This document shows, piece after piece, positions 36,010 to 45,472 of a stretch of DNA of 64,000 nt. How positions within the stretch are numbered: the first letter of the stretch is position 1; each line of letters opens with the position of its first letter. This DNA comes from Burkholderia cenocepacia (GTDB taxonomy: Bacteria > Pseudomonadota > Gammaproteobacteria > Burkholderiales > Burkholderiaceae), in contig NZ_UAQZ01000012.1 of assembly GCF_900446215.1 (NCBI RefSeq), positions 744,001 to 808,000 of the forward strand, written 5' to 3'. The position numbers and the translations under genes were made by a program. The notes beneath the pieces were generated by a model, which worked only from the letters and a program-made list of their open reading frames with translations, ran no database searches and was not told where the DNA came from.

Positions 36010-37656
36010 ATGGCTGACACACTGTCCGATATCCCGCCCGTGCTGATCGTCGGCGCGGGACCGACCGGCCTTGCCGCGGCGATGAGCCTCGCGCGGGCCC
36101 ACGTGCCGGTGCGCATCATCGATCGTCTCGTCGCGCCCGCGCCGTTTTCGCGTGCGATCGGCATCCAGGCGCGCACGCTCGAACTGCTGGAGCAGCATCG
36201 CGCGGTCGAGCCGTTTCTCGCGCTCGGTCATCGCGCGCATGCGGCCGAGCTGCATGCCGACGGCCGCGTGATCGCGCGGCTCGATTTCGATCCGCTGCAA
36301 ACGCGCTATCCATATCTGATGTTCCTCGACCAGAGCATCACCGAGCGGCTGCTCGCCGAGCATCTGGCCGGGATGGGCGTGAGCGTCGAGCGCGGTACGA
36401 CGCTGACCGCCTGCGACGCGGGCGGCACGTCGCTCGACGTGACGCTTCGCCGCGCCGACGGCCGCGACGAGTCGTTCACGCCGTCGTACCTGATTGCGGC
36501 CGACGGCGCGCACAGCACGGTCAGGCATCTGCTCGGCCTGGGCTTTGCCGGGCATGCGTTCGAACAGACGTTCCTGCTTGCCGATTTCGCGGCGATACCC
36601 GACTGGCCGGACGAAGAGATCCGCCTGTTTACGACATCCGCGGGCATCGCGGGCCTGTTTCCGATGGGGGGCGGTCGTTACCGGCTCGTCGCGGACCGGC
36701 CGCCCGGCAGCGATGCGTCGCCTGACGCGCCGGCGCCGTCGCTCGACGAATGCGACGCGATCATCCGCGCGCGCGTCGGCGCATCGATCGCGCCGAGCGA
36801 TCTTGCATGGTCGTCCTATTTCCACCTGCACAGCCGGATGGTCGACCGGCTGCGTCACGGCCGCGTGTTCTTCGCGGGCGACGCCGCGCACGTCCACAGT
36901 CCGGCCGGCGCGCAGGGCATGAACACCGGCATCCAGGAGGCGTTCAACCTGGGCTGGAAGCTCGCCCGCGTCCTCCGTGCAGGCGCGCCCGAGCGATTGC
37001 TCGACACGTATCACGCGGAGCGCCACCCGATCGAGCGCGACGTGTTGCGGCAGACCGGTTTCGTCACGCAGGTCGTCGGAGCCGAGCGCGGCGCGATGAA
37101 GCTGCTGCGCGATCATGTCGTGCCGCTGCTGGCGTCGTTCGGGCCGATGCGCGACGCGGTCAGGCGCACGGTCAGCGAGCTCGGCGTGCAGTACCGGAAG
37201 AGTCCGCTCACGCTCGAGCGCGTGCTCGACGGCGGCCCGCGCGCCGGCGAACGCGCGCCCGATGCACTCGTGCACGTGCTCGACGGGCCGCTCGGTCGCG
37301 CGCCCGGCACGGCGCGGCTATACGATCTTCACGATCCGGCGAGCTTCACGCTGTTGCTGCTGGAAGAGCCGGTGAATACCGACGCCGGCGAGGTACCGCC
37401 GATCTCGGCCGACGCGCAGGTGCTCGTGCAGGGGCTCGAGCGGATCATGCCGGAAGCGGTGCGCGTGTGGCGTGTCGCCGATGCCGAAGGCGACGGGGCG
37501 GCGGGGCTCGCGCAGGAATACGGCCGCTCGCGGCCGTCGTTCTATCTGCTGCGGCCCGACGGCTATGTCGCCGCGCGCGGGCGTACGGCAACCGACGCGA
37601 ACGCGTTGCTGCGCCACTGCGAAAGCTGGTTCGCGGGCATGTCGGTGTCCGCGTAG
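36010..37656 (+). CDS. FAD-dependent aromatic monooxygenase (PheA/TfdB family)
   Basis: 548 residues. GxGxxG FAD motif PVLIVGAGPTGLAAAMSLAR at residue ~10, DG motif LIAADGAHSTVRHLLGL (about 162), and GDAAHVHSPAGAQGMNTGIQ (about 295), which is the strongest family signature. A C-terminal thioredoxin-like domain ends with FYLLRPDGYVAARGR. Hydroxylates a phenol-type compound using NAD(P)H and O2; substrate unknown. GAGGTCCTC precedes the ATG. It converges with fdsD, 6 bases between stops. Confidence 0.9.
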   Translation: MADTLSDIPPVLIVGAGPTGLAAAMSLARAHVPVRIIDRLVAPAPFSRAIGIQARTLELLEQHRAVEPFLALGHRAHAAELHADGRVIARLDFDPLQTRYPYLMFLDQSITERLLAEHLAGMGVSVERGTTLTACDAGGTSLDVTLRRADGRDESFTPSYLIAADGAHSTVRHLLGLGFAGHAFEQTFLLADFAAIPDWPDEEIRLFTTSAGIAGLFPMGGGRYRLVADRPPGSDASPDAPAPSLDECDAIIRARVGASIAPSDLAWSSYFHLHSRMVDRLRHGRVFFAGDAAHVHSPAGAQGMNTGIQEAFNLGWKLARVLRAGAPERLLDTYHAERHPIERDVLRQTGFVTQVVGAERGAMKLLRDHVVPLLASFGPMRDAVRRTVSELGVQYRKSPLTLERVLDGGPRAGERAPDALVHVLDGPLGRAPGTARLYDLHDPASFTLLLLEEPVNTDAGEVPPISADAQVLVQGLERIMPEAVRVWRVADAEGDGAAGLAQEYGRSRPSFYLLRPDGYVAARGRTATDANALLRHCESWFAGMSVSA

Positions 37657-37662
37657 CCGCGC

Positions 37663-37914
37663 TCAGGCCGGCGCCGCCGCGGGGACGAGCGCCGCGCGAT
37701 GCGCGGCGATCGCGTCGCGCACGATCGGCGCCGCGCGTTGCCCGGCTTCGCTCGACGGATCGTCGAGCGCGGCGAGGAATGCGCGACGCATCCGCGGCTC
37801 CCAGAAGCGCCGGATATGCTCGGCGATCCCGGTCAGCGCTTCGTCGCGATCGGGCATCGATTCGAAGAATGCGCCGATCTGGTTGGCCATGTCGATCAGG
37901 TGGTCGTTGTCCAT
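37663..37914 (-). CDS. fdsD: Formate dehydrogenase delta subunit
   Basis: 83 residues matching the FdsD family (MDNDHLIDMANQIGAFFESMPDRDEA...HIRRFWEPRMRRA). In the soluble NAD-dependent enzyme the small subunit is needed for stable assembly. It starts 7 bases after fdsA. No fdsC (FdhD-like sulfurtransferase) precedes it, unlike the classic fdsGBACD order. Confidence 0.93.
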   Translation of the reverse strand: MDNDHLIDMANQIGAFFESMPDRDEALTGIAEHIRRFWEPRMRRAFLAALDDPSSEAGQRAAPIVRDAIAAHRAALVPAAAPA

Positions 37915-37921
37915 GGTTGCC

Positions 37922-40873
37922 TCACTTGCCTGTCGTCACGGCGGCCGGCGCGGCGGCGCGGCGCTCGAGCAGGTCGAGCTGCTCCGTGTTGAAGCGCGCA
38001 TACGAGCGCTGCCAGTCGGACGGTTGCGCAACCGGCATCACCTGCACGGCCGTCACCTTGTATTCGGGGCAGTTCGTCGCCCAGTCGGAACTGTCCGTCG
38101 TGATCACGTTCGCCCCCGATTCAGGGAAGTGGAACGTCGTGTACACGACGCCCGGCTGCATGCGGTCGGACACCCGCGCGCGCAACACGGTCTGACCGGC
38201 ACGCGACTCGATGCCGACCCAGTCGCCGGTCCGGATCCCGCGATCTTCCGCGTCGTGCGGATGGATCTCGAGGCGATCCTCTTCATGCCACTGAACGTTC
38301 TCGGTCCGGCGCGTCTGCGCGCCGACGTTGTATTGCGACAGGATGCGGCCCGTCGTCAGGATCAGCGGATAGCGCTGCGTGACCTTCTCCGGCGTCGGAA
38401 TGAACTTGGTGATCACGAACCGGCCCTTGCCGCGCACGAACGTGTCGATGTGCATGGTCGGCGTGCCGTCCGGCGCCTGTTCGTTGCACGGCCATTGAAT
38501 GCTGCCGAGCGCGTCGAGCTTCTCGTACGACACGCCCGAGAAGGTCGGCGTGAGCCGCGCGATCTCGTCCATGATTTCCGACGGATGCGTGTAGTGCATG
38601 TCGTAGCCGAGCGCCTGCGACAGCAGCAGCGTGACTTCCCAGTCCGCGTAGCCCGCGAGCGGCGGCATCACCTTGCGCACGCGCGAGATCCGGCGTTCCG
38701 CGTTCGTGAACGTGCCGTCCTTTTCGAGGAACGTCGAGCCCGGCAGCAGCACGTGCGCGTATTTCGCGGTTTCGTTCAGGAAGATGTCCTGCACGACGAT
38801 GCATTCCATCGCGGACAGTGCGGCCGCGACGTGCTGCGTGTTCGGGTCCGACTGGACGATGTCCTCGCCCTGGCAGTAGAGTCCCTTGAAGCTGCCGTCG
38901 AGCGCCGCGTCGAACATGTTCGGGATGCGCAGCCCCGGCTCCGGCTGCAGCGTGGCCGACCACGCCTGCTCGAACTGCGTGCGCACGACCGTGTCGCCGA
39001 TGTGCCGGTAGCCGGGCAATTCGTGCGGGAACGAGCCCATGTCGCACGAACCCTGCACGTTGTTCTGGCCGCGCAGCGGATTGACGCCGACGCCTTCGCG
39101 GCCGACGTTGCCGGTCGCCATCGCGAGGTTGGCGATGCCCATCACCGTCGTCGAGCCCTGCGCGTGTTCGGTGACGCCCAGGCCGTAGTAGATCGCGGCG
39201 TTGCCGCCCGTCGCATAGAGGCGCGCGGCCTCGCGCACTAACTCGGCCGGCACGCCCGTCACGTCGGCGGTCGCCTCGGGCGAATTGTCGGCCTGCGCGA
39301 CGAAGTCGCGCCATTGCTCGAACGCGCGCGTCTCGCACCGCTCGGCGACGAATGCGTCGGCCACCAGCCCTTCGGTGACGATCACGTGCGCCAGCGCATT
39401 GACGATCGCGACGTTGGTGCCCGGGCGCAACTGCAGGTGGTGCGTGGCCTTCACGTGCGGACCGTCGACGACGTCGATGCGGCGCGGGTCGATCACGATC
39501 AGCTTCGCGCCTTCGCGTACGCGCCGTTTCAGTCGCGAGCCGAATACCGGATGGCCGTCGGTCGGGTTCGCGCCCATCACGACGATCACGTCGGCCTGAC
39601 CGACCGATGCGAACGTCTGCGTGCCGGCCGATTCACCGAGCGTCGTCTTGAGGCCATAGCCGGTCGGCGAGTGGCACACGCGTGCGCAGGTATCGACGTT
39701 GTTGTTGCCGAACGCGGCGCGCACGAGCTTCTGCACGAGATAGGTTTCCTCGTTCGTGCAGCGCGACGACGTGATGCCGCCGATCGAATCGCGGCCGTAT
39801 TTCTGCTGCAGCTTGCGGAATTGCGTCGCCGCGTAGGTGAGGGCTTCGTCCCAGCTCACTTCGCGCCACGGGTCGGTGATCTTCTCGCGGATCATCGGCT
39901 TCGTGATGCGGTCCTTGTGCGTCGCATAGCCCCACGCGAAACGTCCCTTCACGCAGGCGTGGCCTTCGTTCGCGAGACCGTTCTTGTGCGGCGTCATGCG
40001 CACGACCTGCGTACCCTTCATCTCGGCCTTGAACGAGCAGCCGACGCCGCAGTACGCGCAGGTCGTGACGACCGAGTGTTCGGCCTGGCCGAGCTGCACG
40101 ACGGATTTTTCCTGCAGCGTGGCCGTCGGGCAGGCGGCGACGCACGCACCGCACGACACGCATTCCGACGCCATGAACGATTCGCTTTCGCCGGCGGCGA
40201 CGCGCGATTCGAAGCCGCGCGCGGCGATCGTCAGCGCGAACGTGCCCTGCGTTTCCTCGCACGCGCGCACGCAGCGGTTGCAGACGATGCACTTCGACGG
40301 ATCGTACGTGAAGTACGGATTCGATTCGTCCTTCGCGTCCTTCAGGTGATTCGCGCCATCGAAGCCGTAGCGCACTTCGCGCAGTCCGACCACGCCGGCC
40401 ATGTCCTGCAGCTCGCAATCGCCGTTGGCGGGGCAGGTGAGGCAGTCGAGCGGATGGTCGGAGATGTACAGCTCCATCACGTTGCGGCGCAGCGACTGCA
40501 GCCGGTCCGACTGCGTGCGCACCTTCATGCCGGCCTCGGCGGGCGTCGTGCACGACGCCGGATAGCCGCGCCGGCCTTCGATCTCGACGAGGCACAGCCG
40601 GCACGAGCCGAACGGTTCGAGCGAATCGGTCGCGCAGAGCTTCGGGACGTTGACGCCGGCTTCGATCGCCGCGCGCATCACCGACGTGCCGGCCGGCACC
40701 GTGACCGGCTGGCCGTCGATTTCGAGCGTGACGTCGGTGTCGGCATGCCGTTGCGGCGTGCCGTAGTCGGTTTCGTCGAATGGGTCGAATGCGCGCGCCT
40801 GCGCGGCGCTCTTGCACGCGCATTGGCCCGAGCCGCAGCCGCCTTGGCGGACGTTGTTCGTGTCGAGGGACAT
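37922..40873 (-). CDS. fdsA: NAD-dependent formate dehydrogenase alpha subunit (molybdenum)
   Basis: 983 residues. In order: a Cys-rich N-terminal tail (GGCGSGQCACK), a [2Fe-2S] domain (about 45-125), the HPLDCLTCPANGDCEL cluster site, two ferredoxin [4Fe-4S] motifs (CIVCNRCVRAC; CVSCGACVAACP) and a further [4Fe-4S] at CAYCGVGCSF. The catalytic molybdopterin domain carries the metal-ligand Cys in RVCHSPTGYG, followed by a C-terminal dinucleotide-binding domain. Oxidises formate to CO2 and passes electrons to FdsB/FdsG. GGAG precedes the ATG. Confidence 0.97.
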   Translation of the reverse strand: MSLDTNNVRQGGCGSGQCACKSAAQARAFDPFDETDYGTPQRHADTDVTLEIDGQPVTVPAGTSVMRAAIEAGVNVPKLCATDSLEPFGSCRLCLVEIEGRRGYPASCTTPAEAGMKVRTQSDRLQSLRRNVMELYISDHPLDCLTCPANGDCELQDMAGVVGLREVRYGFDGANHLKDAKDESNPYFTYDPSKCIVCNRCVRACEETQGTFALTIAARGFESRVAAGESESFMASECVSCGACVAACPTATLQEKSVVQLGQAEHSVVTTCAYCGVGCSFKAEMKGTQVVRMTPHKNGLANEGHACVKGRFAWGYATHKDRITKPMIREKITDPWREVSWDEALTYAATQFRKLQQKYGRDSIGGITSSRCTNEETYLVQKLVRAAFGNNNVDTCARVCHSPTGYGLKTTLGESAGTQTFASVGQADVIVVMGANPTDGHPVFGSRLKRRVREGAKLIVIDPRRIDVVDGPHVKATHHLQLRPGTNVAIVNALAHVIVTEGLVADAFVAERCETRAFEQWRDFVAQADNSPEATADVTGVPAELVREAARLYATGGNAAIYYGLGVTEHAQGSTTVMGIANLAMATGNVGREGVGVNPLRGQNNVQGSCDMGSFPHELPGYRHIGDTVVRTQFEQAWSATLQPEPGLRIPNMFDAALDGSFKGLYCQGEDIVQSDPNTQHVAAALSAMECIVVQDIFLNETAKYAHVLLPGSTFLEKDGTFTNAERRISRVRKVMPPLAGYADWEVTLLLSQALGYDMHYTHPSEIMDEIARLTPTFSGVSYEKLDALGSIQWPCNEQAPDGTPTMHIDTFVRGKGRFVITKFIPTPEKVTQRYPLILTTGRILSQYNVGAQTRRTENVQWHEEDRLEIHPHDAEDRGIRTGDWVGIESRAGQTVLRARVSDRMQPGVVYTTFHFPESGANVITTDSSDWATNCPEYKVTAVQVMPVAQPSDWQRSYARFNTEQLDLLERRAAAPAAVTTGK

Positions 40874-40890
40874 GCAGGGCTCCTTCTGGG

Positions 40891-42468
40891 TCAGGCCGCA
40901 GCCTTGACCGGGCCCGACGCGGCATCCTTGCCGGCTGCGAGCCCGAAATCTTCGGGGAAATGGTCGAGCGCGGACAGCACCGGGTACGGCGTCATGCCAC
41001 CCATCGCGCACAGCGAACCGGCGAGCATCGTGTCGCACAGGTCGCGCAACAGCGTGACCTGCCGCTCCGACGTGTCGCCGTCGCGAATCCGCGCGATCGT
41101 CTCGACGCCGCGCGTCGAACCGATCCGGCACGGCGTGCACTTGCCGCACGATTCGATCGCGCAGAACTTCATCGCGTATTCGGCCAGCTCGGCGAGATTC
41201 GACGTGTCGTCGTGCAGCACGATGCCGCCGTGGCCGACGACCGCGCCGATCGCCGTGTACGCCTCGTAGTCGAGCGGCACGTCCCACTGATGGTCGGGCA
41301 GGTAGGTGCCGAGCGGGCCGCCGACCTGCGCGGCGCGAGCCGGCCGGCCGCTGGCCGTGCCGCCGCCGAAGTCGAACAGCAGCTCGCGCAGCGTGACGCC
41401 GAACGCAAGCTCGACGAGGCCGCCGTGACGGATGTTGCCTGCCAGCTGGAACGGCAGCGTGCCGCGCGAGCGGCCCATCCCGTAATCGCGATAGAACGCG
41501 GCGCCGCGCGCGAAGATCACCGGCGCCGTCGCGAGCGTGATCACGTTGTTGATGACGGTCGGCTGGCCGAACAGGCCCGCGAGCGCGGGCAGCGGCGGCT
41601 TCGCGCGCACGACGCCGCGCTTGCCCTCCAGCGATTCGAGCAGCGCCGTTTCCTCGCCGCACACGTACGAGCCCGCGCCTTTCGCGACCTGCAGCTCGAA
41701 CGCATGCGCGGAGCCGAGCACGTGCTCGCCGAGCCAGCCGGCTTCACGCGCGCGGACGATCGCGGCTTCGAGCGTGGCGATCGCGTGCGGGTATTCGCTG
41801 CGCACGTAGATGTAGCCGACCGTCGCGCCGGTGGCGACGCCCGCGATGATCATTCCTTCGATCAGGCAGTACGGATCGCACTCCATCAGCAGGCGGTCGG
41901 AGAACGTGCCCGAATCGCCTTCGTCCGCGTTGCAGACGATGTATTTCTGCGCGGCGCGTGCTTGCCGCACGGTACGCCACTTGATGCCGGCCGGGAACGC
42001 CGCGCCGCCGCGGCCGCGCAGCCCCGATTCGATCAGCGTTTCGCAGGCGGCATCGCCGTCGAGCGCCAGTGCGTTCTTCAGGCCGGCGAGGCCGCCGTGT
42101 TGCAGATAGTCGTCGATCGACAGCGGATCGGTCAGGCCGATGCGCGCGAACGTGAGTCGCTGCTGGCGAGCGAGGTAGGGCAGTGCGTCGACGAGGCCGA
42201 CACTGCTCGGATGCGTGCCGCCGTCGAGCCAGTTGGCGTCGAACAGGGCCGGCACGTCGGCGGCCGACAGGTTCGCATAGCCGACGCGGCCCGCGGCCGT
42301 CCCGACCTCGACGAGCGGTTCGAGCCACAGCAGCCCGCGCGAACCGTTGCGAACCAGTTCGATCGCGACGCCGCGCCGTTCGGCTTCGGCCACGATCGCG
42401 GCGGCGAGCGCGTCGGCGCCGAGCGCCAGCGCGGACGAATCGCGCGGAACGTAGATGCGGGTCGTCAT
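40891..42468 (-). CDS. fdsB: Formate dehydrogenase beta subunit (NADH/FMN-binding)
   Basis: 525 residues, NuoF-like with an N-terminal thioredoxin-like part (about 1-110). The flavin/NAD region shows GLRGRGGAAFPAGIKW and CNADEGDSGTFSDR. The [4Fe-4S] ligands are in SCGKCTPCRIGSTRG and the downstream Cys in GSLCAMGG. Transfers electrons from the molybdenum subunit to NAD+. Overlaps fdsG by 4 bases (ATGA). Confidence 0.96.
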   Translation of the reverse strand: MTTRIYVPRDSSALALGADALAAAIVAEAERRGVAIELVRNGSRGLLWLEPLVEVGTAAGRVGYANLSAADVPALFDANWLDGGTHPSSVGLVDALPYLARQQRLTFARIGLTDPLSIDDYLQHGGLAGLKNALALDGDAACETLIESGLRGRGGAAFPAGIKWRTVRQARAAQKYIVCNADEGDSGTFSDRLLMECDPYCLIEGMIIAGVATGATVGYIYVRSEYPHAIATLEAAIVRAREAGWLGEHVLGSAHAFELQVAKGAGSYVCGEETALLESLEGKRGVVRAKPPLPALAGLFGQPTVINNVITLATAPVIFARGAAFYRDYGMGRSRGTLPFQLAGNIRHGGLVELAFGVTLRELLFDFGGGTASGRPARAAQVGGPLGTYLPDHQWDVPLDYEAYTAIGAVVGHGGIVLHDDTSNLAELAEYAMKFCAIESCGKCTPCRIGSTRGVETIARIRDGDTSERQVTLLRDLCDTMLAGSLCAMGGMTPYPVLSALDHFPEDFGLAAGKDAASGPVKAAA

Positions 42469-42965
42469 GCCAGCTCCTGCGTGTGGGCGACCGCGTCGGC
42501 CAGCAGCGCGTCGAACTTCTCCGGCGTGACCTTCGCGTGGAGCACGCCGTTGACCGTCATCGACGGCGATTGCGCACATAGCCCGAGGCAGTAGACCGAT
42601 TCGAGCGCGACGTCGTCCGGCGCGTGGGGCGCGGCGGCATCGCCGTGCGCGGCATCGAACCGGCAGCCCGTGCGGGCTTCCGCATGAGCGGCGAGCGTTT
42701 CGCAGCCCATGCTGCGGCACGCTTCGGCACGGCACATCTGGATCGTCACGCGCGCGGGCGGCGCGGTGCGGAAATGGTGGTAGTAGGTCAGCACGCCGTG
42801 CACTTCCGCGCGCGACAGGTTCAGCGCTTTGGCGAGCGGCGCGACGCAGCCCGGCGGCACGTAGCCCGCGTCGTTCTGGATCGCGTGCAGGATCGCGACG
42901 AGCGACCGGCCGGCGCGCGCATGGCGCCCGACGAGCGCGTCGGGCGCAGGGGAATTCGGGGACAT
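42465..42965 (-). CDS. fdsG: Formate dehydrogenase gamma subunit
   Basis: 166 residues, NuoE-like [2Fe-2S] protein. Cluster ligands: MCRAEACRSMG (two Cys) and VYCLGLCAQSP (two Cys). First gene of the fds operon; GGAG upstream. Forms the diaphorase part of the enzyme with FdsB. Confidence 0.95.
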   Translation of the reverse strand: MSPNSPAPDALVGRHARAGRSLVAILHAIQNDAGYVPPGCVAPLAKALNLSRAEVHGVLTYYHHFRTAPPARVTIQMCRAEACRSMGCETLAAHAEARTGCRFDAAHGDAAAPHAPDDVALESVYCLGLCAQSPSMTVNGVLHAKVTPEKFDALLADAVAHTQELA

Positions 42966-42986
42966 CGGTTATGCTCCTCCAAAGTC

Positions 42987-43014
42987 TCATATGTGCTCGA
43001 AATTCATATAGTGC
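42987..43014. promoter_or_regulatory. Imperfect direct repeat upstream of fdsG
   Basis: TCATATGTGC (42987) and TCATATAGTGC (43004), 17 bases apart, 22-40 bases upstream of the fdsG ATG. Possible binding site of the divergent regulator. Confidence 0.4.
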
Positions 43015-43034
43015 GCATCGGGACTTCGTTCTGA

Positions 43035-43048
43035 TTGATTTTGATCAA
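43035..43048. promoter_or_regulatory. FNR/ANR-type box between fds operon and its regulator
   Basis: TTGATTTTGATCAA matches the TTGAT-N4-ATCAA consensus at every fixed position. It lies 70 bases before fdsG and 49 bases before the regulator start, suitable for oxygen-responsive control of either gene. Confidence 0.65.
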
Positions 43049-43096
43049 CGATAAGCGGAAGATTTCGCGGTCGCAATAGGAAATCGGAGTGCATAA

Positions 43097-44203
43097 TTGA
43101 TTCGGATCGAATGCGACGCGTATCTGACCGTACGCGACACGGAAGGCCGCTCGGCCAGTCTGTCCGAGGTCGCGCCGCTGCTGGAGCTCGTGGCCGATAC
43201 GGGCAGCATTGCACAGGCCGCGCAAGCGAAGGGACTGTCGTACCGGCACGCGTGGGGCATGCTGCGCGCGCTGGAGTCGTGCATCGGCGGGGAATTGATC
43301 GAAACCGCACGCGGCAAGGGTTCGACGCTGTCGGCGCTCGGGCAGGCGGTCGTCGATGCGCAGCGTCTGGCGCGCAGCCGCCTCGACGGGAACCTGCGTA
43401 CGCTGGCGGCCGAGGTGGCCAGCGAGCTCAACCGGCGGCTCGCGCAGCGCGATGGCGCCGTGCGCATTCATGCGTCGCACGGTTACGCGGTCGCGGCGCT
43501 CGTCTCCGCGCTCGTCGATGCGCAGGCGGCCGTCGACATCAAGTATCGCGAGAGCGTCGAGGCCGTGCAGGCGCTCGTCCGCGGCGAATGCGACCTCGCC
43601 GGCTTTCATTTGCCGCGCGGCGCGTTTCGCGCGCAGTGCGCGCAAATCTACCGGCCCTGGCTCGACGACACGCGCCACGTGCTGATTCATCTGACGCGCC
43701 GCCAGCAGGGGTTGTTCGTCCCGCGCGGCAATCCGAAGCAGGTCCGCGGGCTGGCAGATCTGGCACGCAACGACATCCGCTTCGTCAATCGCCAGCCGGG
43801 GTCGGGCACGCGCATGCTGCTGGATCTCGCGTTGCGCGCGATCGGCATCGATCCGGAGCGCATCGACGGCTATGCGTCGGCCGAACTCACGCATTCCGCG
43901 ATCGCGGCGTTCGTCGCGAGCGGCATGGCCGATCTCGGTTTCGGTGTCGAGCCGGCCGCCCGTCATTTCGGGCTGGACTTCATTCCGGTCGTCGACGAGG
44001 ACTATTACTTCGCCTGCGAGCGCGCCCGGCTCGATGTGCGGCCGCTCGCCGACGTGCTGGCGCTGCTGCGCGACGCACGGTTCGTCGAACGGGTCGCGCA
44101 TCTCGACGGCTACGATCCGGCCGCGTGCGGCGCGCTGGAGTGCATCGCGACCGGGCTGGCCGGCAGCGACGGCGCGAGCGCGTCTGACGGCAATGCCCGG
44201 TAA
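43097..44203 (+). CDS. ModE/LysR-like regulator of formate dehydrogenase (FdsR type)
   Basis: 368 residues. The N-terminal ~95 residues are a ModE-like winged helix (LLELVADTGSIAQAAQAKGLSYRHAWGMLRALE). The rest is a periplasmic-binding-protein-like sensor (VNRQPGSGTRMLLDLAL...GMADLGFGVEPAARHFGLDFIP), as in molybdate/tungstate-type regulators. Divergent from fdsG, so it very likely controls that operon, perhaps sensing molybdate or formate. Start TTG at 43097 with GGAG 7 bases upstream. Confidence 0.87.
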   Translation: MIRIECDAYLTVRDTEGRSASLSEVAPLLELVADTGSIAQAAQAKGLSYRHAWGMLRALESCIGGELIETARGKGSTLSALGQAVVDAQRLARSRLDGNLRTLAAEVASELNRRLAQRDGAVRIHASHGYAVAALVSALVDAQAAVDIKYRESVEAVQALVRGECDLAGFHLPRGAFRAQCAQIYRPWLDDTRHVLIHLTRRQQGLFVPRGNPKQVRGLADLARNDIRFVNRQPGSGTRMLLDLALRAIGIDPERIDGYASAELTHSAIAAFVASGMADLGFGVEPAARHFGLDFIPVVDEDYYFACERARLDVRPLADVLALLRDARFVERVAHLDGYDPAACGALECIATGLAGSDGASASDGNAR

Positions 44204-44303
44204 CGAAGACGCGATCGAACCGCGCTGCAGCAGTGGGGGATTTGCGCTACGCTTGCCGCTTGATCAACGTTCCAACAAGCACGCCGTTCAGGCGTCATCC
44301 GCC

Positions 44304-44573
44304 ATGAAATTTTCCGTTCCCCTTGCCGCGGCAGCGTTGACCGCGGGGCTGCTGGTCGTCGCTTCGCCGTTTGCGTTCGCGCAGAATTCCCCGGGTGTGC
44401 CCGGCGGGATCCTGAGCGAACAGTTTCGCCTGAACGAACATCCGCAGATGCCTTTCGCGGCGTCGGCGCCGTCGCAGAAATACCAGGGCAGCAAGAAGTC
44501 GGCATTGCGCCGCAAGGGGGACCTGGGCGATCCGAACGGCTGCAACCTGAAGTGCCCGATGGATAGCCGGTAA
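44304..44573 (+). CDS. Small secreted hypothetical protein (89 aa)
   Basis: Signal peptide to FAFAQ (about residue 27), then a short mature part (ending GCNLKCPMDSR) with two Cys four residues apart and a basic SKKSALRRKGD stretch. Not recognised. The intergenic spacing and coding character are good, and an in-frame upstream extension is only antisense-like. Confidence 0.65.
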   Translation: MKFSVPLAAAALTAGLLVVASPFAFAQNSPGVPGGILSEQFRLNEHPQMPFAASAPSQKYQGSKKSALRRKGDLGDPNGCNLKCPMDSR

Positions 44574-44668
44574 CGCGCAGGCTGTGTGTTTGCGCCCGGG
44601 CGGGGCGCCTGTCTTCAGGACAGCAGCAGGATCAACTGACAACCGATTGCGCCCGTTCCGCTTTGTTC

Positions 44669-44701
44669 GAGCCCCGCGAAGCCTGCCGCTTCGCGGGGCT
44701 C
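44669..44701 (+). terminator. Hairpin downstream of the small secreted protein
   Basis: A 13-bp perfect stem GAGCCCCGCGAAG/CTTCGCGGGGCTC, about 95 bases after the stop. The T run is weak (GTGCTTT). Confidence 0.5.
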
Positions 44702-44920
44702 GTGCTTTGGGGCAGGCATTTCCTGCAATGCGGGGACGGACCAAGCGACCGTTCGCCCGCATTGCCATATCGACGGTGATTCAGGGTTAACCCGTAAATC
44801 AGGAAGGATGTCTTCCTGAAACCTGCCTTATTCTTAAGCATCCACCTACATAAACTTCGGTTTGTCGGCGCTGATCAACGTGTTCACCGCCGAATCAGAC
44901 AAACCTGGAGGTAGGTCATC

Positions 44921-45274
44921 ATGAAGTCGCTCGTTCAAGCTGTTGTCGTTGCTGCCGCTCTCGTTGCCCCGGTCGTGTCGTTCGCCCAGTCGGGTTCGAC
45001 GATCACCCGTGCGCAGGTCCGTGCCGAACTGGTTCAGCTCCAGCAGGCCGGTTACAACTCCGCCCGTGGCGAAGATCCGCATTATCCGGAAGCGATCCAG
45101 GCCGCAACGGCGCGTATCGCGGAGCAGCAGCGCAGTGCACTGGCGCAAGCGCAAGGCGCCGACGTCAGCGGCTACGGTGCGCAGGCACAGGGCGCATCGG
45201 CATCGGGTTCGCGTGCGATGGGCGTGCGCCCGGCCAGCGCGGAAGAAATGAAGTCGCTGTATCGCGGCAGCTAA
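44921..45274 (+). CDS. DUF4148 secreted protein
   Basis: 117 residues with signal peptide (MKSLVQAVVVAAALVAPVVS, cut before QSGS). The DUF4148 core ITRAQVRAELVQLQQAGYN follows, then Ala/Gln/Gly-rich low-complexity sequence. GGAGG is present upstream. A family abundant in Burkholderia; function unknown. Confidence 0.88.
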   Translation: MKSLVQAVVVAAALVAPVVSFAQSGSTITRAQVRAELVQLQQAGYNSARGEDPHYPEAIQAATARIAEQQRSALAQAQGADVSGYGAQAQGASASGSRAMGVRPASAEEMKSLYRGS

Positions 45275-45414
45275 GTCGTACATCGCCCGGTGCGGGCAGG
45301 CGCGACGCCTGACCGCCGGGCCGGCCGCTGCCCCGCGCAAGCGATGATGCCGCGGGCGCGGCAGAACATCCGTCACCTCCTGTCGCCGGAACGCCGGCGG
45401 CATTCCGCCCGGCC

Positions 45415-45437
45415 CGCCCGTGGCTGGGCGCTTTTTT
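45415..45437 (+). terminator. Terminator after DUF4148 gene
   Basis: A 5-bp CGCCC/GGGCG stem followed by CTTTTTT, about 140 bases after the stop. Confidence 0.55.
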
Positions 45438-45472
45438 GGAAGGGATCGGAGTGCGTTTCGTCGGCAACAAAA

